A stretch of DNA of 64,000 nucleotides from Flavobacterium salilacus subsp. salilacus (GTDB taxonomy: Bacteria; Bacteroidota; Bacteroidia; Flavobacteriales; Flavobacteriaceae): the NCBI RefSeq assembly GCF_004634195.1, contig NZ_SKBP01000011.1, positions 49,262-113,261 of the forward strand. The letters run 5' to 3'. Positions 9,272 through 18,966 of the stretch are shown in pieces (positions within the stretch are counted from its first letter, which is position 1; each line of letters opens with the position of its first letter). Below the pieces are notes generated by a model, which was not told the DNA's origin, did no database searches, and saw nothing but the letters and a program-made list of their open reading frames with translations. The translations under genes and the position numbers were made by a program.

Positions 9272-9802
9272 ATGAAAAAAATATTAGTTTCGTTACTGTT
9301 TATAACACTTACTTTATGCTGCTTTTGGAGCTGCGAAAAAGATGATATCTGTGCCGACGGTACTGCTACTACTCCCAGCCTTATCATTACCATGTATAAC
9401 CTGGACAACCAAACGGAAAAAAAGTCTGGAAACATTGAGTATTTTATGGAAGATGATGTTACCAGAGTAATTGAAGCAGGAATAACAGACAGCCTTGTCG
9501 TTCCGCTTCGCACCGATGCAGAAATAGTAAGATGGGGCTTTACGCTTGTTACCACAGGTTCGGGCGGTACAAGCAATTATAATACTGACTATATTGAATT
9601 TAAATATACTCATAACGAAATATATGTTTCGCGTGCCTGTGGCTATAAATCGCTTTTTTACCTTAACGAAAATACACCCGGAAATCTGAATCCTGTACTT
9701 ACCGATACACTGCCAAATGACAACTTGTGGATACGGGATGTAGTGATAACAAGAAATAATATAGAAGATGAACAATCAGCGCATGTTAAAATTTATTTCT
9801 AG
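9272..9802 (+). CDS. DUF6452-like lipoprotein
   Basis: The 176-residue product begins MKKILVSLLFITLTLCC with a lipobox-like FWSCEKDD cysteine near residue 21, so it is probably a lipoprotein. The remaining sequence (CADGTATTPSLIITMYN, later IVRWGFTLV and ACGYKSLFYL) resembles DUF6452, found in Flavobacteria next to DUF6048. Its last 35 bases overlap the next gene in another frame, implying tight coupling. It follows rlmD by about 20 bases and probably shares its transcript. Function unknown. Confidence 0.8.
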   Translation: MKKILVSLLFITLTLCCFWSCEKDDICADGTATTPSLIITMYNLDNQTEKKSGNIEYFMEDDVTRVIEAGITDSLVVPLRTDAEIVRWGFTLVTTGSGGTSNYNTDYIEFKYTHNEIYVSRACGYKSLFYLNENTPGNLNPVLTDTLPNDNLWIRDVVITRNNIEDEQSAHVKIYF

Positions 9803-10520
9803 CCTTTGCGCTGTAGCACTCTCACTATCAGCCTATTCACAAACAGCTAAAGATACCATAGTTGCTCCTGTAAAAGCAGAGCGTTATGGCTTGAGGGTGG
9901 GTATAGATTTGCACCGACTGAGCAAAGGTTTTTATACCGATGATTACAGGGGGCTGGAACTGGTAGCCGACTACAGGCTAACTAAAAAAATATATGTAGC
10001 TGGAGAACTGGGTAATGAAGATTATACGCTGGATGAAGATCAGCTTAATTTTACTACCAAAGGAAGTTATTTTAAAGTTGGTTTTGACTATAACACTTAT
10101 GAGAACTGGCTGGATATGGAAAACATGATTTATGTAGGGGCTCGCTATGGCTTTGCCTCATTCAGTCAAAACCTTAATTCATATACCATATACGATAACA
10201 GGGTTATAAATGAAAATGGAATAAGATACCTTGATGCTGTAACCGTTAATGCCGATAGAGAGTATAGCGGACTTACGGCACACTGGGTGGAAATAGTAGG
10301 CGGTATAAAAGCAGAGCTTTTTGATAATTTATATCTTGGTTTCAGCGTAAGGCTTAACAGTCTTATATCCGACAAAAAACCTGATAATTTTGATAACCTC
10401 TATATCCCCGGGTTTAACCGTACTTATGAGGGTAGCTTTGGTGTTGGTTTTAACTATTCCGTTTCCTATTTTATACCATTGTATAAAAAAGCAGAAAAAG
10501 TAAAGCCTGAACAGCAATAA
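9768..10520 (+). CDS. DUF6048-like outer-membrane barrel protein
   Basis: Predicted signal peptide (MLKFISSLCAVALSLSAYSQ, reached from MNNQRMLKF), then alternating amphipathic strands typical of an outer-membrane beta barrel (YGLRVGIDLHRL, LELVADYRLTKKIYVAGELG, FGVGFNYSVSYFIPLY). It resembles DUF6048, the usual neighbour of DUF6452. Two starts are possible: 9768 (35-base overlap with the previous gene) or the internal ATG at 9783, which would start directly at the signal peptide. Function unknown; the pair is likely an envelope module. Confidence 0.8.
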   Translation: MNNQRMLKFISSLCAVALSLSAYSQTAKDTIVAPVKAERYGLRVGIDLHRLSKGFYTDDYRGLELVADYRLTKKIYVAGELGNEDYTLDEDQLNFTTKGSYFKVGFDYNTYENWLDMENMIYVGARYGFASFSQNLNSYTIYDNRVINENGIRYLDAVTVNADREYSGLTAHWVEIVGGIKAELFDNLYLGFSVRLNSLISDKKPDNFDNLYIPGFNRTYEGSFGVGFNYSVSYFIPLYKKAEKVKPEQQ

Positions 10521-10527
10521 AAAAAAA

Positions 10528-10546
10528 CCTCCGCAAAAAGCGGAGG
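10528..10546 (-). terminator. Rho-independent terminator of the T9SS-protein gene
   Basis: CCTCCGC, AAAAA loop, GCGGAGG, followed by a long T-run on the minus strand. The convergent DUF6048 gene could also use the stem. Confidence 0.85.
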
Positions 10547-10578
10547 CACAAAACTACAATTAAACCCAATTTCCAAAT

Positions 10579-12792
10579 TTACTTAATCATGACTTTTTTA
10601 GTAATTGATTTTCCTTGTGTTTCAAGCGTAAGGAAATACATTCCGCTATCTAAGGTCGTAACATTAAGGTTTAACTCATTACCGGATATTGTTGAGGTAA
10701 GTACTGTTTTGCCTAACACATCAGTTATGGTAACTTTACCCGTATTGGTTATATTTTGCATCCTTAGTGTTATATTATCTGATGCAGGGTTAGGGTATAT
10801 TACAAATGCATTATCATTAATTTCTTCGCCGCCTGCGGTAGCTTCTTCCACTGTTGTTACAGCAGTATTGGTTATTACAGCTTCATTAAAGTCGAAATAA
10901 ATACCTGCTGTGGCAGACATTGAATTGCCCAATTCTATTGTTGAAACAGGTTTTATTTTATACATAATATAGCCTTGGCTACCCGCCTCGTCAGCATCTG
11001 TAAAAGGAAGGTCTATATTATTAAATATAAACTCTACGACGCCTTGCTCATCTCTGATAATTTCATACGTATGGCTGGCATTCATTGGCATAAAGGTATC
11101 CCAATCCAAATTAGCATCAAGCTGTGTTTCTATACGCACTGTTTGTGCATTGGCGGTACCTTCATTCTGGAAACGAACAGTATAATGTAAATAACCTTCG
11201 GCTTGCTCCGGAGTAATAGATGCTCCTTCACGCACTGTGATATCGTTAGGGTCATAACTGTTTGTTACAAGCTGGCTTAGGGCATACGTATTATTGGAAA
11301 AATTATCATCTGTTTCGGCGTCTATAATGGCTTCAAACTCTAATGTATCTCCCATATTTACTGTTGGAGGTTGCATTATTGTAAAAGTAATATAGGCATA
11401 GCTTGTGGCGAAAGGTTGTAAATCATTATATGAAAATGATAAAGCATTTCCGTTTTGCTGCATGGCAGGTGCAGAAGCGTTATAGGTAATGCTGGAATCA
11501 TCAAATGTTAATGATATAACACCGCTGGATGGTAGAGTACCATAATTGGCATATATTAAAGTATAACTTGCTTCAAAACCCGGCATTGCTGCAGATGTTG
11601 GCATTATCCATACCAATACATCATTCACATCTTCTGCCTCAAGGCAAAAATTCAAATCTGTTTCTACTACAGGGGTAGTAACATTATATTCAGAAGGCGA
11701 AGCAGTAAACGGAACATAAGCATCAGGGGCTACTGTTACAGTAGTTTCTCCTGCAGGTACATAAGAAAAACTATATTCTCCGTTTAAATTAACCGCGCTG
11801 TAATTAACATATCCATCAGTATTGGATATCACTGTAAGTCCCGCAGCAGGAAGGTCGTTAGCATCACAACCATCTCCCTCTGCATCAAATAGTACTGTTC
11901 CTGACAATGTACTTTCAACACAAGGAGAAGCTACAATGGGAGCTTCTAAAATATCAAAACATCCGCCTTCCACAAGTTGAATTCTAATATATACTGTTTG
12001 CTGATATTGAGTAACATTGGTGTAACTATACCACTCAGGGTTGCCTATAGCATTTATACCCATTTCTGCATCTGCTTGCGTTTCATGGATAGTAATATCA
12101 TAAATTTGATTATCTCCTATACCCATCAATGCCTGTTCATAAATTAAAGCCAAATCAAAAACAGCATAGCCATCTAAGTCTTCATCACATACTACAAGTG
12201 GTTCAGGAATATAGGCTGTCTCAAAACTTGTCATTACTGTTACTTCGAAACTGCTTTCGCCAACACATGTAGAGTTTGTTTCATCTGGTAATGCTTGGTA
12301 ATAAATATAAATAGTTTGCGAAGCAGTTATTGCATCTCCGGGCATAAGCATCGTGCCTGTTCCTCCGGGTTCTGTATAATAATTGCCTTGTTGTAAATCC
12401 TGCAAAACATATTCGTTACACACAGTAACATCAGTAAACTCCGGAACCCATGTGCTGCCATAACCTATCATAAAAGAGGTAATGTCATAAGCCTCATCTG
12501 TATCATTGGTTACTCTGGCAAATATCTCTTGTATCTCTCCCTCTAAAGTAATATAGAAGGTAGGATCTTCAATTACATTGATGTTAGCTATTGCGTTAGT
12601 TTCTGAATGAAAATAGGCTACGGTAAAATTATCAGGACTTTGATTACCCAATATGTAGGGTGTTTGGGTGGTAAAATCAAAAACTTCAACACCACACTGG
12701 TACATGTCGGGAGCATCAAACGCTTCTGCTTGAGAATAGCCATTTACCGTGAGTAAAGCTAAAGCAAAAAGGGTAAGTAATTTCTTTTTCAT
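10579..12792 (-). CDS. T9SS-secreted multidomain protein with type A sorting domain
   Basis: The 737-residue protein starts with a signal peptide (MKKKLLTLFALALLTVNGYSQ). It ends with a type A sorting domain (about 660-737: FVIYPNPASDNITLRM, GKVTITDVLGKTV, LDSGMYFLTLET, ITKKVMIK), so it is exported by type IX secretion. Near 290-380 is an SdrD-B or carboxypeptidase-regulatory-like module (LSGTVLFDAEGDGCDANDLPAAGLTV). About 400-650 is the conserved block common in Flavobacterial surface proteins (SYDPNDITVREG, LHYTVRFQNEGTANAQTVRIETQLD). It is probably a cell-surface protein. No enzymatic domain is recognised, so adhesion is only a guess. Confidence 0.88.
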   Translation of the reverse strand: MKKKLLTLFALALLTVNGYSQAEAFDAPDMYQCGVEVFDFTTQTPYILGNQSPDNFTVAYFHSETNAIANINVIEDPTFYITLEGEIQEIFARVTNDTDEAYDITSFMIGYGSTWVPEFTDVTVCNEYVLQDLQQGNYYTEPGGTGTMLMPGDAITASQTIYIYYQALPDETNSTCVGESSFEVTVMTSFETAYIPEPLVVCDEDLDGYAVFDLALIYEQALMGIGDNQIYDITIHETQADAEMGINAIGNPEWYSYTNVTQYQQTVYIRIQLVEGGCFDILEAPIVASPCVESTLSGTVLFDAEGDGCDANDLPAAGLTVISNTDGYVNYSAVNLNGEYSFSYVPAGETTVTVAPDAYVPFTASPSEYNVTTPVVETDLNFCLEAEDVNDVLVWIMPTSAAMPGFEASYTLIYANYGTLPSSGVISLTFDDSSITYNASAPAMQQNGNALSFSYNDLQPFATSYAYITFTIMQPPTVNMGDTLEFEAIIDAETDDNFSNNTYALSQLVTNSYDPNDITVREGASITPEQAEGYLHYTVRFQNEGTANAQTVRIETQLDANLDWDTFMPMNASHTYEIIRDEQGVVEFIFNNIDLPFTDADEAGSQGYIMYKIKPVSTIELGNSMSATAGIYFDFNEAVITNTAVTTVEEATAGGEEINDNAFVIYPNPASDNITLRMQNITNTGKVTITDVLGKTVLTSTISGNELNLNVTTLDSGMYFLTLETQGKSITKKVMIK

Positions 12793-12973
12793 AAGTTAAT
12801 ATTTATTTGGTTATTTAACTCATAAACAGATTTATTTGCAATTACCCTACCCAATAATTTGCGGATTTTGTAAAAACAACATTTATTTAAACCTTATAAA
12901 TAAAGAAATTTAGAGATACGTTTTTCAGTAAAAAAAAGCAATAAAAAGTGTTATATAACTATTAATAAATGCA

Positions 12974-13330
12974 TTACACAACATCGCTTTGCATTAAAAC
13001 AGTATTGATATTGAGGTCGTAATAACTACGATAATCAGAGTTTGATATTATTTCAAAATTTTTATGCAAACGCTTATATTCCTCATCAGTAAAATCTTCC
13101 AAAACAATTTTAACGATATACGGCTGGCGCGCTATAAATTTTTCTCGGTCTATACATATAACCGATGCATCAAAACAATCTTCATATTGATGATAAAACC
13201 CTGCGCCTATAGGCTCATACTTGTTTATATCAATATTGCGGGAGGTAAGTAGCGGTAGTAGTTCGAGTCCTTTATTTTGCAGTTCATTTTTAGCTTTATC
13301 GTAGCGGGATACTACTGTAATTGACTCCAT
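12974..13330 (-). CDS. Hypothetical protein
   Basis: A 118-residue soluble protein with no signal peptide or membrane segment. It begins MESITVVSRYDKAKNELQNKG and is moderately acidic. No family is recognised. It stands alone between the T9SS-protein gene and the DUF4294 gene. The codon usage resembles its chromosomal neighbours and the frame is open throughout, supporting a real gene. Confidence 0.6.
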   Translation of the reverse strand: MESITVVSRYDKAKNELQNKGLELLPLLTSRNIDINKYEPIGAGFYHQYEDCFDASVICIDREKFIARQPYIVKIVLEDFTDEEYKRLHKNFEIISNSDYRSYYDLNINTVLMQSDVV

Positions 13331-13427
13331 TATTTATTACCATTTTAGATGATGCAAAAGTGTAATATAATTTCAGAAAACACATTAATACTATGGTAAG
13401 ATTACATTAAGGAAGTCTTAAATATGA

Positions 13428-14090
13428 TTACCGCTCTTTCTCACGCCAAGCCTCTGTAATAGCGGTATAATCTATAGTAAAAGCGGGGTCTTGTCGCTGT
13501 AGCCTGTGCTCTTTAAACGCTTTTAGCAAAAAGCCTTCTATATGATAATCTTCAGGTACGGTAGCGGGGCTGTACGTGCTTTTCAAATTTATATCAAACA
13601 CACGTGCCATTTTACTGGACCAAAAAGCTTTCCAACCGCTTTTATGTTCTTTTATCAAATCAAAAGTAGAATAGCCTGTTTGTCTGTGTATCAATTTTAC
13701 TAAAATCTGCCCGTCTTTCCGAGATAAATTCTTTAACTGCTCTTCAAACTCTTCTTCAAGATACTTTTGTACTATTTTAGAATATTTCTTTTTTTCTTTA
13801 CTCGTTTTCAGCTTAGCCATATTAGCATTAAGCAAAGTGAGCCTGTCAGCAGCTATTTTAGCATAAGGATACACTTTTAGCACCCTGCGTCTCAGTATAA
13901 GCAGCTTTTTTCGCTCTTCGGCAGAAATGGTATCTTTTACATTAGAGATAACAACTTCTTCCATTTGTAAATTAAAAGCTATAGAGTCATTCTCAACGCC
14001 ATTCTTTACAGTATCGGTTACAACTTCCTGCGCATGTACTTTTACAGTACATACCAATACAAGAAAGAATAGTAAACGTGCTTTCATCAT
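13428..14090 (-). CDS. DUF4294-family secreted protein
   Basis: Signal peptide MMKARLLFFLVLVCTVKVHAQ, then the conserved core KLLILRRRVLKVYPYAKIAADRL and RKDGQILVKLIHRQTG seen in DUF4294 proteins of Bacteroidota. The start was set at 14090, where the signal peptide begins; an upstream ATG would add nine residues that spoil it. It is divergent from the M42 peptidase gene. Function unknown; probably periplasmic or envelope-associated. Confidence 0.85.
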   Translation of the reverse strand: MMKARLLFFLVLVCTVKVHAQEVVTDTVKNGVENDSIAFNLQMEEVVISNVKDTISAEERKKLLILRRRVLKVYPYAKIAADRLTLLNANMAKLKTSKEKKKYSKIVQKYLEEEFEEQLKNLSRKDGQILVKLIHRQTGYSTFDLIKEHKSGWKAFWSSKMARVFDINLKSTYSPATVPEDYHIEGFLLKAFKEHRLQRQDPAFTIDYTAITEAWREKER

Positions 14091-14171
14091 TAAAAATTTT
14101 ATATCAAAATTATACATTTATACATAACTCTGTTGCCAAATTTATATTTTAGCAGAAAAATACAATAAAAT

Positions 14172-15263
14172 ATGTCTTCAAAATCTATCCTAACCGATAA
14201 TTCAATTAACTTTTTAGAAAAATATTTAAATAACCCTTCGCCAACAGGATATGAATCCGGCGGACAAAAAATATGGATGGAGTATCTAAAACCCTATGTA
14301 GATACTTTTATTACAGATACTTACGGAAGTGCCGTAGGGATTATAAACCCCGATGCCCCTTATAAAGTAGTTATAGAAGGGCATTCTGACGAAATTTCCT
14401 GGTATGTAAACTATATTACTGATAACGGGCTTATTTATGTTATACGCAACGGAGGGTCTGACCACATGATTGCCCCTTCCAAGCGTGTCAATATCCATAC
14501 CAAAAACGGCATTGTAAAAGGCGTATTTGGCTGGCCTGCCATACATACCCGTAAAGGAGGCGAAAAAGAAGAGCCTGCAAAGCTGGAAAACATTTTTATA
14601 GATTTAGGTTGCAATACCAAAGAAGAAGTAGAGGCTCTTGGTGTGCATGTAGGTTGTGTTATTACTTATCCTGACGAATTTATGATTCTTAACGAAAATA
14701 AATTTGTGTGTCGTGCCATAGATAACCGTATTGGCGGATTTATGATTGCCGAAGTGGCGCGCCTGTTGCATGAAAACAAAAAGAAACTTCCGTTTGGGCT
14801 GTACATAACCAACTCTGTACAGGAAGAGGTAGGCTTACGCGGTGCAGAAATGATTACTAAAACCATACGCCCCAATGCGGCTATTGTAACCGATGTATGC
14901 CACGACACTACAACCCCAATGATAGAAAAACGTATAGAGGGCGAAACAAAAATAGGTAAAGGTCCTGTTATTACCTATGCTCCTGCCGTGCAAAACAACC
15001 TGCGTGAACTGATACTGGATACTGCCGCTAAAAACGAAATACCATTCCAGAGGTTGGCATCATCACGCGTTACCGGTACGGATACCGATGCTTTTGCCTA
15101 CAGTAACGGCGGTGTGGCATCGGCGTTAATATCATTACCATTACGCTATATGCATACTACTGTAGAAATGGTACATCGTGAAGATGTTGAAAATGTAATA
15201 AAACTGATATATGAAACACTGCTTAATATGAAAAATGAAGCTACATTTTCTTATTTTGAATAG
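14172..15263 (+). CDS. M42-family metallopeptidase
   Basis: Cytoplasmic co-catalytic metal aminopeptidase family (glutamyl aminopeptidase/tetrahedral peptidase type). Metal and catalytic residues can be placed: histidine in VIEGHSDEISW, aspartate in CRAIDNRIGG, the catalytic glutamate pair in TNSVQEEVGLRGAE, aspartate in IVTDVCHDTT, and the last histidine in LPLRYMHTTVEMVH. The N-terminal NNPSPTGYE motif is also typical. The 363-residue length is normal. It is monocistronic, with a strong shared terminator downstream. Confidence 0.93.
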   Translation: MSSKSILTDNSINFLEKYLNNPSPTGYESGGQKIWMEYLKPYVDTFITDTYGSAVGIINPDAPYKVVIEGHSDEISWYVNYITDNGLIYVIRNGGSDHMIAPSKRVNIHTKNGIVKGVFGWPAIHTRKGGEKEEPAKLENIFIDLGCNTKEEVEALGVHVGCVITYPDEFMILNENKFVCRAIDNRIGGFMIAEVARLLHENKKKLPFGLYITNSVQEEVGLRGAEMITKTIRPNAAIVTDVCHDTTTPMIEKRIEGETKIGKGPVITYAPAVQNNLRELILDTAAKNEIPFQRLASSRVTGTDTDAFAYSNGGVASALISLPLRYMHTTVEMVHREDVENVIKLIYETLLNMKNEATFSYFE

Positions 15264-15275
15264 ATATCAACTAAA

Positions 15276-15332
15276 AATTATTAAAAAGCAAAAAGCACCA
15301 TACAGTATGGTGCTTTTTGCTTTTTAATAATT
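15276..15332. terminator. Long perfect palindrome acting as bidirectional terminator
   Basis: Two 28-base arms (15276-15303 and 15305-15332) are perfect reverse complements around a single central base. The core GCACCATAC/GTATGGTGC is flanked by A- and T-runs. It lies between the convergent M42 and ankyrin genes. Confidence 0.85.
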
Positions 15333-15338
15333 GCGCTT

Positions 15339-15722
15339 TTATGCCGATGCTTCTTTTAGTACTGAAACAGCCTCTTTAGCATTAGATAGTTCGGCATATT
15401 TCAATGCCGTAAAACCTCTTTCGTCTTCTAATGATATGTTGGCTCCGTTTTCAAGTAAAACTTTAATAATATCTACTCGATTATAACGGGCAGCAAGCAT
15501 TAACGGTGTCAACCCGTTAGACTTCTCGTTTACATTTGCCCCATACTCAATAAATTTCTTCACGGTTTCAAGGTCGCCTTTACAAATTGCCATACCCAGT
15601 GGGGTAGTCATGTTGTACTCGCCTACCAATTCAAAACTTGGTACAGATTTAACATTGGTTGCAAATGTTGCACTACTAAAAGCTACAAGAGCTAAGCTTA
15701 AATAAATGATCGTTTTTTTCAT
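15339..15722 (-). CDS. Secreted ankyrin-repeat protein
   Basis: Signal peptide (MKKTIIYLSLALVAFSSATFA) followed by about three ankyrin repeats: TPLGMAICKGDLETVKKFIEYGANV, NGLTPLMLAARYNRVDIIKVL and GFTALKYAELSNAKEAVSVL (each given in part). The 127-residue size fits small periplasmic ankyrin proteins, which usually mediate protein binding. The partner is unknown. An intergenic gap of about 225 bases separates it from purC upstream. Confidence 0.88.
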   Translation of the reverse strand: MKKTIIYLSLALVAFSSATFATNVKSVPSFELVGEYNMTTPLGMAICKGDLETVKKFIEYGANVNEKSNGLTPLMLAARYNRVDIIKVLLENGANISLEDERGFTALKYAELSNAKEAVSVLKEASA

Positions 15723-15899
15723 GATTAAATGATTTGATGATGAATGATTTATGATTGATTTTAAATTTCACTTACTTGTCAACGATTGATTAGGTCGTTT
15801 GCTATAATAGACGTAAGCAGGTTGCATAACGTTACGCAAAAAATTACATTTAACAAATGTTTAACAGCTAAAAAACACTATGACTGCATAGGAAAATAC

Positions 15900-15925
15900 A
15901 ATCGCCCCGCGAATGCAGGGCGATT
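15900..15925 (-). terminator. Terminator after purC
   Basis: AATCGCCC and GGGCGATT arms with a 10-base loop, followed by a T-rich tract on the minus strand, 24 bases beyond the purC stop. Confidence 0.7.
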
Positions 15926-15948
15926 ACAAGTATTATACTGTGTATAAA

Positions 15949-16899
15949 TTATTTATTTAAAAATGCGAGTACATTTTTTTCTATCCTGTTATGAATATCC
16001 GATATATCGGCTTTGGAAAATTTTTCACCGATAATGTTTTCATATAGCTCTATGTATCTTTCCGATACACTTGTTATATACTCATCATCCATATCCGGTA
16101 TTTGCTGCCCCTCTTTCCCCTGAAAGCCATGAGCTATAAGCCATTGCCTTACAAACTCTTTACTCAACTGTTTTTGAGCCTCGCCCCTGTTTTGGCGTTG
16201 CTCATACCCTTCGGCATAAAAGTAGCGTGAAGAATCAGGTGTGTGTATCTCGTCTATCAATACAATCCTGCCGTCTTTAGTACGCCCAAATTCATATTTG
16301 GTATCTACCAGTATCAAACCATGCGATGCGGCAATCTCAGTTCCTTTCTGGAATAAGTCACGGGTATATTTTTCAAGTACAGTATAGTCTTCTTCGCTAA
16401 CAATACCTTTGGTAATTATATCGGCGCGCGATATATCCATATCATGCTCACCATTATCAGCTTTGGTAGTTGGCGTTATAATAGGTGAAGGGAATTTATC
16501 ATTCTCTTTCAGCCCTTCGGGCAGTTCTACACCACATAGTACCCTTTTACCTTCGGCATACTCACGTGCAGCGTGTCCCGCCAGGTAACCGCGTATCACC
16601 ATCTCTACTTTAAAGGGTTCGCATACATAGCCCACAGCCACATTCGGGTCAGGCGTATCAATAAGCCAATTGGGAACTACATCTTCGGTAAGGCGCATAA
16701 ACTTAGTAGCTATCTGATTGAGTATTTGCCCTTTGTAGGGGATACCTTTCGGCATAATAACATCAAAAGCCGAAAGCCTATCGGTAGCTATCATTACCAA
16801 AAGCTCATCGTTAATGTTATATACTTCTCTTACTTTGCCTCGATAAACCGATTTTTGTCCCGGAAAATTAAAATCTGTACCGGTTATAGTATTGCTCAT
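15949..16899 (-). CDS. purC: Phosphoribosylaminoimidazole-succinocarboxamide synthase
   Basis: SAICAR synthase, the purine-synthesis step that joins CAIR and aspartate with ATP. Family landmarks include [11 protein letters not shown] at the N-terminus, [41 protein letters not shown], and [31 protein letters not shown] (cited in part). The 316-residue length matches the longer, yeast-like form common in Bacteroidota. It lies downstream of phoH on the same strand. Confidence 0.96.
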   Translation of the reverse strand: MSNTITGTDFNFPGQKSVYRGKVREVYNINDELLVMIATDRLSAFDVIMPKGIPYKGQILNQIATKFMRLTEDVVPNWLIDTPDPNVAVGYVCEPFKVEMVIRGYLAGHAAREYAEGKRVLCGVELPEGLKENDKFPSPIITPTTKADNGEHDMDISRADIITKGIVSEEDYTVLEKYTRDLFQKGTEIAASHGLILVDTKYEFGRTKDGRIVLIDEIHTPDSSRYFYAEGYEQRQNRGEAQKQLSKEFVRQWLIAHGFQGKEGQQIPDMDDEYITSVSERYIELYENIIGEKFSKADISDIHNRIEKNVLAFLNK

Positions 16900-16928
16900 G
16901 CAGTTGTTGTGTTATTGTAGTTAAGCTG

Positions 16929-16936
16929 CAAAAATA
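16929..16936 (-). promoter_or_regulatory. -7 promoter element upstream of purC
   Basis: On the minus strand TATTTTTG matches TAnnTTTG, 29 bases before the purC start codon. A clear -33 element was not found. Confidence 0.4.
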
Positions 16937-17046
16937 AGAAACTTTCTTTCCTTATTATATTTTTATATAAAAAAGCAAAACCATTGAAAGTTTACACCTC
17001 CAATGGCTACTTTATACTTTAAAACTTTATAAACTTTCGACTTATG

Positions 17047-17994
17047 TTAATCATTATTCTCGATAGCCTTATAGGCGTCAATAACTTTCTTAACAAGTCT
17101 GTGGCGCACTATATCCTTATCATCAAGATATATCATACCTATACCGTCTATATCTTTCAGCACCAGCAATGCCTCTTTTAATCCTGATATGGTTCGGCGT
17201 GGTAAATCTACCTGACCGGGGTCGCCCGTAATCATAAATTTAGCATTCTTACCCATACGTGTAAGAAACATCTTCATTTGCGAGTGGGTAGTATTTTGCG
17301 CCTCGTCGAGTATCACAAAAGCATGGTCAAGTGTGCGCCCGCGCATAAAGGCAAGCGGGGCAATTTGTACAATGCCTTTCAGTATGTAATCTTCCAGTTT
17401 TTCGGGCGGAATCATATCGCGAAGCGCATCATATAAGGGCTGCATATAGGGGTCCAGCTTTTCCTTCATATCCCCGGGCAGGAAACCTAAGTTTTCCCCT
17501 GCCTCGACCGCAGGTCGGGTAAGTATAATACGTTTTACCTGTTTTTCTTTCAGGGCTTTTACGGCAAGTGCCACACCGGTATAGGTTTTACCTGTTCCGG
17601 CAGGACCAACGGCAAAAACCATATCGTTTTTATACATCAGGTCAACCAGTTTTTGCTGGTTCGGCGTCATGGCTTTTATCAGCTTTCCGCCCAGCCCGTG
17701 CACCAGTATATTATCGCTCGGGTTCATTTGCTCTACCTGCTGGTCGCTTTGTATAACGCGCTCTATAACATTATCATCAATGTTGTTGTAGCGTGAAAAA
17801 TGTAACATCAGCCTTTTAAATCGCTTCTCGAACTCATCGAGTATTTCTTTCTCGCCAAAAGCTTTCAGGGTAGTACCTCGGGCAACGATTTTAAGTTTAG
17901 GGTAGTATTTTTTTATTGTTTCGAGGTGAGAGTCCTGTGCGCCCCAAAAATCTTTCGGAGCAATGTCGGTTAGTTCGATTATTCTTTCGTTCAA
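17047..17994 (-). CDS. PhoH-family ATPase
   Basis: A cytoplasmic P-loop ATPase of the PhoH/YbeZ type, linked in other bacteria to RNA metabolism and ribosome maturation. Walker A is GPAGTGKTYTG (about residue 131-140), followed by RIILTRPAVEAGENLGFLPG. Walker B is HAFVILDEAQNTT and the sensor motif is FMITGDPGQVDLP. The N-terminal part (about 30-90) looks like a KH-type RNA-binding domain. The 315-residue length is normal. It is divergent from the SAM-hydroxide adenosyltransferase family gene, and a CAAATTTA (minus TAAATTTG) at 18048-18055 may be its -7 element. Confidence 0.93.
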   Translation of the reverse strand: MNERIIELTDIAPKDFWGAQDSHLETIKKYYPKLKIVARGTTLKAFGEKEILDEFEKRFKRLMLHFSRYNNIDDNVIERVIQSDQQVEQMNPSDNILVHGLGGKLIKAMTPNQQKLVDLMYKNDMVFAVGPAGTGKTYTGVALAVKALKEKQVKRIILTRPAVEAGENLGFLPGDMKEKLDPYMQPLYDALRDMIPPEKLEDYILKGIVQIAPLAFMRGRTLDHAFVILDEAQNTTHSQMKMFLTRMGKNAKFMITGDPGQVDLPRRTISGLKEALLVLKDIDGIGMIYLDDKDIVRHRLVKKVIDAYKAIENND

Positions 17995-18098
17995 AAGCTG
18001 TGTTTTTTAATTAAAAATAATAGCTATATAATTATTAGCTTTGCATTCAAATTTAGTGAAATTTTAATCTCACTTTTATAAAAGTTTTGCACAATTTT

Positions 18099-18926
18099 AT
18101 GTCAATAATTACCCTCACAACCGACTTTGGGCTGAAAGACCATTTTGTAGGTGCCCTAAAGGGAAAAATACTCTCTGAATACAGGGAGGCGATTATTGTT
18201 GACATATCTCATGATATTGACCTTTTTAACATACCCGAAGCCAGTTACATCATAGGGGCTGCCTATGCCAATTTTCCTAAAGGCACGGTACACCTAATAG
18301 GTGTAGATGCCGAACATACTAAAGAAAACAGGCATATAGCTATGCAATGGAACGATCATTATTTTATTTGTTCGGACAATGGCATCCTCAGCATACTGAC
18401 ACAAAAAATTGTACCGCAAAAAATTGTGGAAATAACCATACACGACCGCTTTGGCGAAGAGGCTACCGAAATGGATGTTTTTGTAAAAGTAGCAGCCCAT
18501 ATAGCACGCGGAGGGTTGCTAAACGTAGTGGGCAGGGATATAAGCGAAATAAGAAAAATAAACCAATTGCAACCTGTGGTGAGTAACGACAACTCGACTA
18601 TAAAAGGTTACATAGTGTATATAGACCATTTTGGCAACTGTGTAACCAACATTACCAAAAGGCTGTTTAAAGATGTTGGGCGTGGACGTGATTATGAAAT
18701 TACCTTTAATAACAAGGTTATAAAAGGCATCAAAGACGGTTATTCTGATTTTACGGTAAATGAACGCTTTTCGCTAAAAGATTATGAGGGCGAAAAACTT
18801 GCCCTTTTTAACGAAGCCGGTTTTTTGGAAATTGCCATATACCGCAGTAACCCTTCAACTGTTGGTACAGCACGCTCATTACTGGGATTAAAGTACAGGG
18901 ATGTGGTAAATATTGTTTTCAGATAA
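18099..18926 (+). CDS. SAM hydroxide adenosyltransferase family protein (DUF62)
   Basis: Members hydrolyse S-adenosylmethionine to adenosine and methionine or act as related halogenases. The N-terminus MSIITLTTDFGLKDHFVGALKG contains the conserved aspartate and the DFG..D-x(3)-G substrate loop; FNIPEASYIIGAAYANFPKGTVHL and DNGIL follow. The C-terminal domain includes YIDHFGNCVTNI. The start at 18099 was preferred over an ATG four codons upstream because family members start at this MSIITLTTD. It is followed closely by the ABM-domain gene. Confidence 0.9.
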   Translation: MSIITLTTDFGLKDHFVGALKGKILSEYREAIIVDISHDIDLFNIPEASYIIGAAYANFPKGTVHLIGVDAEHTKENRHIAMQWNDHYFICSDNGILSILTQKIVPQKIVEITIHDRFGEEATEMDVFVKVAAHIARGGLLNVVGRDISEIRKINQLQPVVSNDNSTIKGYIVYIDHFGNCVTNITKRLFKDVGRGRDYEITFNNKVIKGIKDGYSDFTVNERFSLKDYEGEKLALFNEAGFLEIAIYRSNPSTVGTARSLLGLKYRDVVNIVFR

Positions 18927-18966
18927 TAGAAAAGTTAACCGTAATTATAAAAGAATAAAAAACAGT

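Noticed and set aside
16978..17020. Possible terminator downstream of phoH (CCATTG / CAATGG).
   Set aside because: The stem is only six bases with a long loop; it is too weak to call.
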